The notes under the pieces were generated by a model. That model saw only the letters and a list, made by a program, of their open reading frames with translations. It did no database searches and was not told the origin of the DNA. This document shows, in pieces, positions 34,761 through 43,228 of a stretch of 64,000 bases of DNA; the stretch's first letter is position 1; each line of letters opens with the position of its first letter. The stretch is from VMDJ01 sp038146785 (lineage in GTDB: Bacteria; Pseudomonadota; Gammaproteobacteria; Chromatiales; Chromatiaceae). A program made the translations under genes and the position numbers. The stretch is from NCBI GenBank assembly GCA_038146785.1, contig JAYQSI010000017.1:186001-250000 (forward strand), written 5' to 3'.

Positions 34761-35057
34761 TTAACCCTCTGGGTCATATTTTGCGTTCACTCGCTCACGA
34801 AGCTCTTTACCTGGCTTAAAGTGTGGAACGTACTTACCACTCAATGCTACAGAATCACCGGTCTTAGGGTTGCGACCCATACGCGGTGGACGGTAGTGCA
34901 AAGAGAAGCTGCCGAATCCACGAATCTCGATACGATCACCAGTCGATAAGGCATGACTCATTTGTTCAATCATGCACTTTACTGCTAGCTCGACATCGCG
35001 ATACGCCAAATGGCTTTGCTCACGAGCAATGACTTCTATCAATTCAGATTTGGTCAT
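34761..35057 (-). CDS. ihfB: Integration host factor subunit beta
   Basis: DNA-bending HU/IHF family protein, 98 aa; pairs with IhfA. Family signature GDRIEIRGFGSFSLHYRPPRMGRNPKTGD at residues ~40-68, with the intercalating Pro in the arm (RNPKTG). It is IhfB rather than HU from its MTKSELIEVIA start and its place downstream of rpsA, the standard order. Confidence 0.97.
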   Translation of the reverse strand: MTKSELIEVIAREQSHLAYRDVELAVKCMIEQMSHALSTGDRIEIRGFGSFSLHYRPPRMGRNPKTGDSVALSGKYVPHFKPGKELRERVNAKYDPEG

Positions 35058-35077
35058 TTAGATTATTCCGTTTAAGC

Positions 35078-35103
35078 AGCCACTAAACCGAAGTTTAGTG
35101 GCT
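35078..35103 (-). other. Stem-loop with UUCG loop between rpsA and ihfB
   Basis: An 11-bp perfect stem (AGCCACTAAAC / GTTTAGTGGCT) closed on the minus-strand RNA by a UUCG tetraloop, a very stable hairpin. No U tract follows, so it is probably an mRNA stabiliser or partial terminator behind rpsA. Confidence 0.7.
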
Positions 35104-35111
35104 AGTGAGGA

Positions 35112-36785
35112 TTACTTATCCATTTGCTCTTTCAACAGGTCTGCCATTGAGGTAGTACCTGCTGAAGCTGCATCGCTGTTATACGCAGCGATAGCTGACT
35201 TCTCATCATCGAAGTCTTTCGCTTTGATAGACAAGCTAATGGTGCGGTTCTTACGATCAACGCCAACAAACTTAGCTTCGATCTCATCACCCTCTTTCAA
35301 CACGCTGCGTGCATCATCAACACGGTCACGCGCCAAGTCTGAAGAACGGATGTAACCTTCAACACCATCATCAGAAAGAGTAACAACTGCGCCCTTAGCA
35401 TCAACTTCAGCTACGGTGCCTTTAACGATAGAACCTTTCTCATTCATCGCAATGAAGTTACCAAACGGATCAGAATCCATTTGCTTCAAGCCTAGAGAGA
35501 TACGCTCGCGCTCTGGGTCAACTGCCAATACAACAGTCTCAAGCTCGTCGCCTTTCTTGAAGTTGCGAATAGCATCGTCGCCTTCGCCTTCCCAAGTGAT
35601 GTCTGACAAGTGAACCAAGCCATCAATGCCGCCATCAAGACCGATGAAGATACCGAAGTCAGTGATTGACTTGATAGTACCGGTGACTTGATCGCCCTTC
35701 TTGAACTTCTCACCGAAGTCTTCCCAAGGATTGTTCTGACATTGCTTCATGCCGAGAGAGATACGACGACGCTCTTCGTCGATATCCAACACAACCACTT
35801 CAACTTCGTCGCCCAAGTTAACAACTTTGCTTGGGTGTACGTTCTTGTTGGTCCAATCCATTTCAGAAACGTGAACCAAACCTTCAACGCCGTCTTCGAT
35901 TTCAACGAAAGCACCGTAGTCTGCGATGTTGGTGATCTTACCGAACAAGCGCTGACCTTCTGGGTAACGGCGAGTGATGTTTGCCCATGGATCTTCACCC
36001 ATTTGCTTCAGACCCAGTGATACGCGGTTCTTATCGCGATCGAACTTCAAGATCTTCACATCAACTTCATCACCAATCTCTACAACTTCAGATGGGTGCT
36101 TAACACGCTTCCAAGCCATATCAGTGATGTGCAACAGACCATCGATACCACCGAGGTCTACGAACGCACCGTAGTCAGTCAAGTTCTTAACAACGCCCTT
36201 AACTTCTTGGCCTTCAACCAAGTTCTCAAGCAACTTATCACGCTCTTCGCTGTACTCTTGTTCAACAACAGCACGACGAGAAACAACAACGTTGTTGCGC
36301 TTCTGGTCTAACTTGATAACTTTAAATTCGAGTTCCTTACCTTCAAGGTAAGCTGTGTCGCGAACAGGACGAACGTCAACCAGTGAACCTGGCAAGAACG
36401 CACGAATCTGCTCGAGTTCAACAGTGAAGCCACCTTTGACTTTTCCGTTGATACGACCAGTAACAATTTCTTCTGCTTCGAAAGCTTTCTCGAGCTTTTT
36501 CCACGCGTGGTGACGCTTAGCCTTCTCACGAGACAGACGGGTAGCACCCCAACCATCTTCAACAGCATCAAGCGCAACTTCCACTTGATCACCCACTGCA
36601 CATTCAACGTTACCGTCGAAATCAGTGAATTGTGATACTGGGATAACGCCTTCAGACTTGAGGCCAGCATTTACGATTACGTTGTCACCTTCGATGGCTA
36701 CAACAGTACCGATTACGATAGAACCGGTTTGGAGATTAGTGTCGACAAGGCTCTGTTCAAAGAGCTCGGCAAAACTTTCAGACAT
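35112..36785 (-). CDS. rpsA: 30S ribosomal protein S1
   Basis: Essential mRNA-binding ribosomal protein, 557 aa. Six S1 (OB-fold) repeats fill the protein; the repeat pattern GAFVDLGGIDGLLHITD / GAFVEIEDGVEGLVHVSE / GIFIGLDGGIDGLVHLSD recurs in the middle. The ATG at 36785 has no good Shine-Dalgarno sequence, usual for rpsA, which S1 regulates itself through leader structures. Downstream of cmk and upstream of ihfB as in most gammaproteobacteria. Confidence 0.98.
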   Translation of the reverse strand: MSESFAELFEQSLVDTNLQTGSIVIGTVVAIEGDNVIVNAGLKSEGVIPVSQFTDFDGNVECAVGDQVEVALDAVEDGWGATRLSREKAKRHHAWKKLEKAFEAEEIVTGRINGKVKGGFTVELEQIRAFLPGSLVDVRPVRDTAYLEGKELEFKVIKLDQKRNNVVVSRRAVVEQEYSEERDKLLENLVEGQEVKGVVKNLTDYGAFVDLGGIDGLLHITDMAWKRVKHPSEVVEIGDEVDVKILKFDRDKNRVSLGLKQMGEDPWANITRRYPEGQRLFGKITNIADYGAFVEIEDGVEGLVHVSEMDWTNKNVHPSKVVNLGDEVEVVVLDIDEERRRISLGMKQCQNNPWEDFGEKFKKGDQVTGTIKSITDFGIFIGLDGGIDGLVHLSDITWEGEGDDAIRNFKKGDELETVVLAVDPERERISLGLKQMDSDPFGNFIAMNEKGSIVKGTVAEVDAKGAVVTLSDDGVEGYIRSSDLARDRVDDARSVLKEGDEIEAKFVGVDRKNRTISLSIKAKDFDDEKSAIAAYNSDAASAGTTSMADLLKEQMDK

Positions 36786-36800
36786 GATTGATAAAACCCA

Positions 36801-36815
36801 GACCTCTAGGAGGTC
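36801..36815 (-). promoter_or_regulatory. rpsA leader hairpin
   Basis: GACCTC (36801-36806) / GAGGTC (36810-36815) with a three-base loop, 15 bases upstream of the rpsA ATG. Known rpsA leaders fold into hairpins that S1 binds for autocontrol; this small stem may be part of such a leader. Confidence 0.45.
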
Positions 36816-36909
36816 ACCACCCCTTTTTGATGAATCAAATCAGGGACTTGTTAAGTTAAAAGATCGCAACACTTAGTGTGCTGCACCTGTGCCACATCAG
36901 TGGCTTTCT

Positions 36910-37569
36910 TTAGCTTCGGTCAGACCAAAGCGTCAGAATTTGTTGCACCACTTCATCAATAGAAAGCGATGTTGAATCGATTACGATTGCATCATCAGCA
37001 GGCACCAATGGAGAGGTTGCTCGCGTCCGGTCACGCTCATCACGTTCGGCGATCTCGGCAGCAAGGGCGGCGATACTACTGGATATCCCTTTTTCATTCA
37101 ACTGCTTATGACGTCTTTGCGCTCTTTCTTCGGCGCTCGCCGTAAGGAAAATCTTAAGTGGCGCCTGAGGGAAAACGGTGGTGCCCATATCTCGGCCATC
37201 AGCGATCAATCCAGGCATCTTGGCGAAGGCCTTTTGCCAGTCCAAAAGTGCTGCACGAACCGCCGGCATCGCAGCGACCTTGGAGGCATCATTTCCCGCA
37301 GATTCGGTGCGAATCGCCAAAGAAACGTCCTCACCATTCAAAATAACGCCATCAGCCGTGAACTCGACCTGCATCGAGGACGCGAGCTCAGCTGCCTGAG
37401 CCTCATTATCAAAGCCATTTCCGGCACGATTCACCAAAAGACCGGTCAAGCGGTACAAGGCACCTGAGTCGAGAATTTTAAACTTCAGCTGCTCAGCGAG
37501 CAGTTTGGCGACCGTACCCTTGCCTGCGCCACTGGGGCCGTCAACGGTAATAACCGGAACAGCACTCAC
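36910..37569 (-). CDS. cmk: Cytidylate kinase
   Basis: Phosphorylates CMP and dCMP. The P-loop GPSGAGKGT is near residue 10. I chose GTG at 37569 (219 aa): it overlaps the aroA stop as GTGA, and the protein then begins right before the first strand as in the family. The frame is open 25 codons further up, inside aroA. Further motifs: DSGALYR and DGRDMGTTVFP. Followed by rpsA. Confidence 0.96.
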   Translation of the reverse strand: MSAVPVITVDGPSGAGKGTVAKLLAEQLKFKILDSGALYRLTGLLVNRAGNGFDNEAQAAELASSMQVEFTADGVILNGEDVSLAIRTESAGNDASKVAAMPAVRAALLDWQKAFAKMPGLIADGRDMGTTVFPQAPLKIFLTASAEERAQRRHKQLNEKGISSSIAALAAEIAERDERDRTRATSPLVPADDAIVIDSTSLSIDEVVQQILTLWSDRS

Positions 37570-38876
37570 GCGACCGACACCTTTAAACCGACTGAAGCGG
37601 CTAACTCGACAAAGCCAGGGAATGAGGTGTTCACATTGGCGCAATCATCAATCGAGATATCACCTGTTGCGCGCAATGCTGCCATGGCAAACGACATCGC
37701 AATACGGTGATCACCATGACTGTCCACAGAGCCGCCGCCAATAGAGCCACCCTGAATGACAATGCCATCTGGCGTTGGTTTGGCATCAACACCTAGTGCA
37801 ATCAGACCATCAGCCATCACCTGAATACGATCAGATTCCTTTACCCGTAATTCTTCCGCGCCGGTGAGAACCGTCTCGCCTTCAGCACAGGCAGCGGCAA
37901 CAAACAGTGCCGGGAATTCATCGATAGCCAGCGGCACCTGATCTTCAGGGATCTGAATACCTTTGAGCTTGGCAGAGCGAACACGCAGATCAGCCACTGG
38001 CTCACCGCCGATAACACGCTCATTACTCACTTCGATATCCGCACCCATCAATCGAAGTATGTTGATCACGCCATCACGCGTGGGATTCATGCCAACGTGC
38101 TGAAGTGTCAGATCAGAACCTTCGGCAATACTTGCACCAACCAAGAAGAAGGCCGCAGATGAAATATCGGCTGGCACATCAATGTCGCACGCAGTCAGCT
38201 TGCCGCCACCTTTAACACCGCGACGCGGGCCATCTTGCATCACCTCGTAACCAAAGCCTTGCAACATGCGCTCTGTGTGATCGCGAGTTGGTGCAGGTTC
38301 AGTTACCCAGGTTTCACCCTCGGCATAAAGGCCAGCAAGTAATAAGCAGGACTTAACCTGCGCACTTGCCATTGGCATGTCGTAATCAATGCCTTTTAAA
38401 GCAGCTACAGGTGAGATGTTAAGTGGAGAGGTGCCCGTCTCAGTCGTTTCAATCTTCGCACCCATCAGTGCTAATGGATCGGTCACTCGCTTCATTGGAC
38501 GCTTCGTCAACGACTCATCGCCAATCAGTGTTGTAGAAAACGCCTGACCCGCCAACAATCCCGACATTAAGCGCATCGAAGTACCAGAATTACCCACATC
38601 GAGAGAAGCCTGAGGTTGCTGCAAGCCCTGCATACCCACACCGTGCACAACCACTTTGCCATTGTCAGGACCTTCGATTTTCACACCCATGGCTTTAAAC
38701 GCATTTAAGGTCGCAAGCGCATCCTCACCTTCGAGAAAACCACTGACATGCGTCGTGCCTTCAGCTAATGAGCCCATCATGATGGAGCGATGAGAAATGG
38801 ATTTATCGCCAGCTACTCGAATAGCACCCTTCAGGGCACCGCCAGGCTGGACATGGAAACGAATCGAATCAGACAC
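37566..38876 (-). CDS. aroA: 5-enolpyruvylshikimate-3-phosphate synthase
   Basis: Sixth step of the shikimate pathway, from shikimate 3-phosphate and PEP to EPSP. 436 aa. Motifs: GDKSISHRSIMMGSLAEG near residue 23, DVGNSGTSMRLMSGLLAGQ near 92, LPPLAIDEFPAL-type region as QVPLAIDEFPALFVAAACAEG, and SHGDHRIAMSFA. The LxxGNSGT form with MRLMSGLLA resembles the class II (glyphosate-tolerant type) group. In Pseudomonas tyrA and aroA are fused; here they are separate with a 109-base gap. Confidence 0.96.
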   Translation of the reverse strand: MSDSIRFHVQPGGALKGAIRVAGDKSISHRSIMMGSLAEGTTHVSGFLEGEDALATLNAFKAMGVKIEGPDNGKVVVHGVGMQGLQQPQASLDVGNSGTSMRLMSGLLAGQAFSTTLIGDESLTKRPMKRVTDPLALMGAKIETTETGTSPLNISPVAALKGIDYDMPMASAQVKSCLLLAGLYAEGETWVTEPAPTRDHTERMLQGFGYEVMQDGPRRGVKGGGKLTACDIDVPADISSAAFFLVGASIAEGSDLTLQHVGMNPTRDGVINILRLMGADIEVSNERVIGGEPVADLRVRSAKLKGIQIPEDQVPLAIDEFPALFVAAACAEGETVLTGAEELRVKESDRIQVMADGLIALGVDAKPTPDGIVIQGGSIGGGSVDSHGDHRIAMSFAMAALRATGDISIDDCANVNTSFPGFVELAASVGLKVSVA

Positions 38877-38985
38877 GAGGTTGGGTCTCTAAAATACTGC
38901 AAATAAAGACCGCGAAGGCTATCGATTTAAGGCAAAAAACTCAAGCAAAACCAACGTTTAGCGTGAAGTTTTAGGGGGATATCGC

Positions 38986-39864
38986 TTATTTGTCGTCTAG
39001 ACCGTCGACGTAAGCATCACGCGCTGATTTCGCATTCTCAAAAATCTCGAGCAATGACTCGCCCTCACCCTGCTCGATCAGCTCACCAATCGACTGCAAC
39101 TCTTCTGCAAATGAGAAAACCAACTCACTAACTGCCCGACGATTCGCTACACAGATATCACGCCACATCACCGGGTTGCTTGATGCGATTCGTGTGAAAT
39201 CACGAAAACCGCCAGCCGCGTATTTAAAGATGTCATCGTGCTCATCGAGGTTAGCCAACATATCCACCAACCCAAATGCCAGCATGTGTGGCAAATGACT
39301 TGTCGCCGCTAATACTTCATCGTGATGTTCTACACCCATCTCGATAACCTCGGCACCACAGGCTTGCCACATCTCGGTGATGACAACCTGAGCATCAGCG
39401 GAAGTTTGTTCCATAGGCGTAATAATGATGCGGCGGTTGTTATAAAGCGTTGCGAATGACGCCTCGACACCATTGTTCTCGGTACCTGCAATCGGATGAC
39501 CAGGCACAAACTGAGCCGCATACTCAGGGCACGCCTGCATAAAATCTTCAATAACAGTTGCTTTAGCACTACCGCCATCGGTGATCACACAATCTGGTTT
39601 GATGTGACCTTTGAACGCTTCAAACACAGAGGCCATAGCACCTAGCGGTACTGAAACAAACACTACATCTGCATCACTGACCGCTTCAGCAACATCATGC
39701 GTGAAGCTATCAATCACACCCAACTCAACACCTTTCTCAAGGTTTGCAGCCGAGCGACCACAGCCGACAACATGCTCAACCATGCCGGCATCGCGCAGCG
39801 CACGCGCCAAAGAACCACCAATCAAACCAAGGCCTATGATCGCGAGTCGCTTAATCGGCTTCAC
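38986..39864 (-). CDS. tyrA: Prephenate (or arogenate) dehydrogenase TyrA
   Basis: Oxidative decarboxylation of prephenate toward tyrosine. 292 aa, stand-alone, no chorismate mutase or AroA domain. The Rossmann motif GLGLIGGSLARALRD is at residues ~11-25; the catalytic His is in GHPIAGTENNG; HHDEVLAATSHLPHML follows. Its start overlaps the hisC stop by four bases. Substrate choice (prephenate or arogenate) and cofactor cannot be told. Confidence 0.93.
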   Translation of the reverse strand: MKPIKRLAIIGLGLIGGSLARALRDAGMVEHVVGCGRSAANLEKGVELGVIDSFTHDVAEAVSDADVVFVSVPLGAMASVFEAFKGHIKPDCVITDGGSAKATVIEDFMQACPEYAAQFVPGHPIAGTENNGVEASFATLYNNRRIIITPMEQTSADAQVVITEMWQACGAEVIEMGVEHHDEVLAATSHLPHMLAFGLVDMLANLDEHDDIFKYAAGGFRDFTRIASSNPVMWRDICVANRRAVSELVFSFAEELQSIGELIEQGEGESLLEIFENAKSARDAYVDGLDDK

Positions 39865-40958
39865 AAGACCTTCTCCAACGCAGTAAGCGCGCGAGCATTC
39901 TCACTTTGCAGACCCACACTGATACGCAAGTGATGTTGCAAACCATAATTTTCGACAGGACGAGTGATCACCCCTTCCATCAACAGCGCTTTATCAACCT
40001 CTGCCACCGGGCGACCCACATTGACTGAAATGAAATTACCCACTGATGGAATATAGGTAAGACCTAACTTATCCAATCCCTCGCTTAACTGAACTAGCCC
40101 TTCATCGTTCACACGAATTGATTCAGCTAAATATTCAGCATCGTCTAGCGCAGCAAGCGCACCGGCTTGCGCAAATGAATTCACATTAAATGGCTGTCGA
40201 ACACGATTTAATAAATCGGCAACATCTGGATGACTCACGCTGTAGCCAACGCGCAAAGCAGCCAAGCCAAAGGCTTTTGAAAATGTACGTGTGACGATCA
40301 CATTAGGGAATCGCGTTATCCATTGCGTAGCATCTGGATAATCATCAAGACGCACATACTCCGAATACGCTTCATCGATAACAATGATGACATCCGATGG
40401 CACTTGCTCAACAAAATGCAGCAACTCAGCTTCATTCAACCAAGTGCCTGTTGGATTGTTGGGATTCGCAATCCAAACCACGCGCGTTTTATCAGTGATC
40501 GCATTGAGCATGGCATGTAAATCATGGCCAAATTCAACGGCAGGCACAGCGACCAAGTCCGCACCTACAGACATCGACGCAATCGGATAAACCGCAAAGG
40601 CATGCTGAGAAAAAACAGACTGATAACCCGGTGATAAGAACACGCGAGCGATCATATCGAGCACATCATTGGAACCATTACCAATGGTGATCTGCTTAGA
40701 TGTGACACCATGGCGATTCGCTAAGGCTTCACGCAAAGCAAAACCAGCACCGTCTGGATAGCGCGCTAATTCTGCAAACTCAGACTGCAACACATCTTTG
40801 ACGCGCTGACTAACCGCAATCGGGTTCTCGTTAGACGCCAATTTAATCGAGTTACAAATACCCAGTTCACGCTCTAATTCAGAAACAGGCTTGCCTGGTT
40901 TGTATGGCTGAATAGATGCAATACCTGGAGAGGCAATGTGCAGAAACGCATTACTCAC
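39861..40958 (-). CDS. hisC: HisC-family aminotransferase (histidinol-phosphate/aromatic)
   Basis: PLP enzyme, fold type I, 365 aa. Motifs: SNENPIAVSQRVKD near the N terminus, NPNNPTGTWL, DEAYSEYV, and the PLP lysine in TRTFSKAFGLAALRVGY. It lies between pheA and tyrA, not in a his operon. In Pseudomonas the gene at this place (hisC2) is thought to serve aromatic transamination, so phenylpyruvate and hydroxyphenylpyruvate (or prephenate) are likely substrates as well as histidinol phosphate. Confidence 0.92.
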   Translation of the reverse strand: MSNAFLHIASPGIASIQPYKPGKPVSELERELGICNSIKLASNENPIAVSQRVKDVLQSEFAELARYPDGAGFALREALANRHGVTSKQITIGNGSNDVLDMIARVFLSPGYQSVFSQHAFAVYPIASMSVGADLVAVPAVEFGHDLHAMLNAITDKTRVVWIANPNNPTGTWLNEAELLHFVEQVPSDVIIVIDEAYSEYVRLDDYPDATQWITRFPNVIVTRTFSKAFGLAALRVGYSVSHPDVADLLNRVRQPFNVNSFAQAGALAALDDAEYLAESIRVNDEGLVQLSEGLDKLGLTYIPSVGNFISVNVGRPVAEVDKALLMEGVITRPVENYGLQHHLRISVGLQSENARALTALEKVL

Positions 40959-40976
40959 GTTAATACCTTTTAATAC

Positions 40977-42062
40977 TCAAAGCACCGCGCGCGGGTATGA
41001 GCCTAGAACCTTAAACATACCTGCGGACTTACGCAGCTCTTCAATCGCCTTTGCCATGTGCGGGTCGCTAGCATGACCATTCACATCCACAAAGAACACA
41101 TAATCCCAATTCTCACGGCGCGATGGACGTGATTCGATACGCGTCATGCTGACACCATGATCTGCCAATGGGCGTAGCATCTTATAAAGACCACCAGCTT
41201 CGTTGGGCGCACTCATCATTAAACTCGTTTTGTCATCACCCGAAGGTGGTGTCGCTTGACGACCAATGACTAAAAAGCGCGTGGTGTTACCTGCTTCGTC
41301 TTCAATGTTTTCAGATAGCGTATCCAAACCATAAAGCTCGGCAGCCATCTCACCGGCAATAGCGGCGGCATTCGGCGTTTCAGCAGCCAGCTTAGCGGCC
41401 TCTGCATTACTGCCGACTGGGACACGATCAACGAACGGCAGATGACGATCTAACCAACCACGACACTGCGCCAATGACTGCTGATGCGAGAACACTGTTT
41501 TCAATTCCGACAAAGGCTGACCTTTGCCAAGTAAGTTGTGATGAATGCGAATACTCACCTCACCACAAATCTGAAGCGGTGATTTCAAGAAGGTATCGAG
41601 CGTGTGATTCACGACACCTTCGGTTGAGTTCTCAACAGGCACAACACCGTAATCAGCTTTACCTGATTCCACATCTAAGAAGACATCTGGAATGCTGCCG
41701 AGCGACTCTGTGCGCACTGAATGACCGAAATGCTTTAACGCTGCCGCTTGAGTAAATGTACCTGCAGGCCCCAAGTAAGCAATTTGCAAAGGTCGCTCTA
41801 ATGCCAAACAGGCCGACATGATTTCGCGGAACAAACGCGCGACTTCTTCATCATCAAGCGGACCTTGATTACGCTCTTGCACCATACGAAGCACTTGCGC
41901 TTCACGCTCTGGTCGATAGAACACCGCATTTGGATCAGCCGAAAGCTTAATGCGCGCAACTTCCATTGCCGCTTCAGCTCGCTGATTCAGCAATTGATGC
42001 ACTTGCTCATCAATCGCATCGATACGATCTCGAATCTTGCCTAATTGTTCTGCATCACTCAT
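40977..42062 (-). CDS. pheA: Bifunctional chorismate mutase/prephenate dehydratase PheA
   Basis: P-protein of phenylalanine synthesis, 361 aa. The N-terminal chorismate mutase (AroQ type) covers about 1-90 (IRDRIDAIDEQVHQLLNQRAE). The dehydratase follows from IAYLGPAGTFTQAAALKHFG, with the catalytic region NSTEGVVNHTLDTF and TTRFLVIG. The C-terminal ACT domain has ESRPSRRENWDYVFFVD, the phenylalanine feedback site. Lies between serC and hisC with 13 and 18-base gaps. Confidence 0.96.
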   Translation of the reverse strand: MSDAEQLGKIRDRIDAIDEQVHQLLNQRAEAAMEVARIKLSADPNAVFYRPEREAQVLRMVQERNQGPLDDEEVARLFREIMSACLALERPLQIAYLGPAGTFTQAAALKHFGHSVRTESLGSIPDVFLDVESGKADYGVVPVENSTEGVVNHTLDTFLKSPLQICGEVSIRIHHNLLGKGQPLSELKTVFSHQQSLAQCRGWLDRHLPFVDRVPVGSNAEAAKLAAETPNAAAIAGEMAAELYGLDTLSENIEDEAGNTTRFLVIGRQATPPSGDDKTSLMMSAPNEAGGLYKMLRPLADHGVSMTRIESRPSRRENWDYVFFVDVNGHASDPHMAKAIEELRKSAGMFKVLGSYPRAVL

Positions 42063-42075
42063 CGGTATTCCTTAG

Positions 42076-43158
42076 TTAACCGTGTGTACGCTCAAACTCA
42101 GCCATAAAATCGACTAAAGCCTCAACGCCCTCATAGGGCATCGCGTTATAAATACTGGCTCGCATGCCACCAACTTCTTTATGGCCTTTCAACGCCAACA
42201 AGCCAGCTGCATGACTCTGCTCTAAAAATAACGCATCTAAAGCAGTATCAGCCAGTGTAAATGGCACATTCATGATCGAACGATAGGCAGAATTGACCGG
42301 ATTGGCGTAAAAACCGCTCTTATCAATCGCTGAGTACAACAATTTCGCCTTACGTTGGTTGATGTCCGCCATAACCGAAAGACCACCCTGTTCTTTCAGC
42401 CACTCAAACACCAAGCCTGCCAAATACCAGCTGTAGGTAGGTGGCGTGTTGTACATTGAGTCATTGTCAGCTTGTGATTGGTAATTCAGCATAGCCGGCG
42501 TTTGCGGCAACGCATGACCAATCAAATCCTCACGAACAATCGCGATAGTTAAGCCTGCCGGTCCAATATTTTTTTGCGCACCGGCATAAATAATGCCGAA
42601 CTTAGAGACATCAATCGGCTGTGACAGGATGTTAGATGACATATCAGCAACCAATGGCACACCACCGGTCTCTGGCACATAACTAAACTCTAAGCCGTGA
42701 ATTGTTTCATTTGGCGTGTAATGCACAAAAGCTGCGTTATCCGAAACGGGAATACTGCCTTCATCCGGCAGCGTGGTGAAATTATTCGCCGACATATCGC
42801 CAACAACATTAATCTCACCATAACGTTTAGCTTCTGCAATCGCCTTACGTGACCAAGTACCCGTGTAGTAATAATCAGCGGCCTGCTTTTGACCCATTAG
42901 ATTTAACGGCACCGAGGCAAACTGTGATGAAGCGCCACCTTGTAAAAACAATACGCTGTAATTGTCGGGGATCGACATCAGCTCACGTAAATCAGCCTCA
43001 GCTTTTTGCGCAAGCGCCATGAACGGCTTTCCACGATGACTAAGCTCCATCACAGAGCAGCCAAGGTTTTGCCAATCGAGCATTTCTGCCTGTGCACGCT
43101 CCAATACGGGCGTTGGAAGCGCCGCTGGACCTGCACTGAAGTTAAACAATCGAGACAT
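42076..43158 (-). CDS. serC: Phosphoserine aminotransferase SerC
   Basis: PLP enzyme converting 3-phosphohydroxypyruvate to phosphoserine; also acts in pyridoxal phosphate synthesis. 360 aa from ATG 43158 (FNFSAGPAALP follows at once); the frame extends six codons to a TTG. The PLP lysine is in YAGAQKNIGPAGL. First biosynthetic gene after gyrA in the supra-operon. Confidence 0.96.
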   Translation of the reverse strand: MSRLFNFSAGPAALPTPVLERAQAEMLDWQNLGCSVMELSHRGKPFMALAQKAEADLRELMSIPDNYSVLFLQGGASSQFASVPLNLMGQKQAADYYYTGTWSRKAIAEAKRYGEINVVGDMSANNFTTLPDEGSIPVSDNAAFVHYTPNETIHGLEFSYVPETGGVPLVADMSSNILSQPIDVSKFGIIYAGAQKNIGPAGLTIAIVREDLIGHALPQTPAMLNYQSQADNDSMYNTPPTYSWYLAGLVFEWLKEQGGLSVMADINQRKAKLLYSAIDKSGFYANPVNSAYRSIMNVPFTLADTALDALFLEQSHAAGLLALKGHKEVGGMRASIYNAMPYEGVEALVDFMAEFERTHG

Positions 43159-43185
43159 AGGTTTGTCGTTATCCAAAAGGATTTA

Positions 43186-43204
43186 AAGGCGCACAAGGCG
43201 CCTT
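43186..43204 (-). terminator. Hairpin between gyrA and serC
   Basis: Stem AAGGCGC / GCGCCTT with a five-base loop, followed on the minus strand by TTTAAATCC. Likely a leaky terminator or attenuator behind gyrA, since serC starts 28 bases later. Confidence 0.5.
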
Positions 43205-43228
43205 CGTTAAGTTTTTAACAGCTGATGA

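Noticed and set aside
36735..36755. GTGTCGACAAGG resembling the GntR operator
   Set aside because: Within rpsA coding sequence and lacks symmetry.
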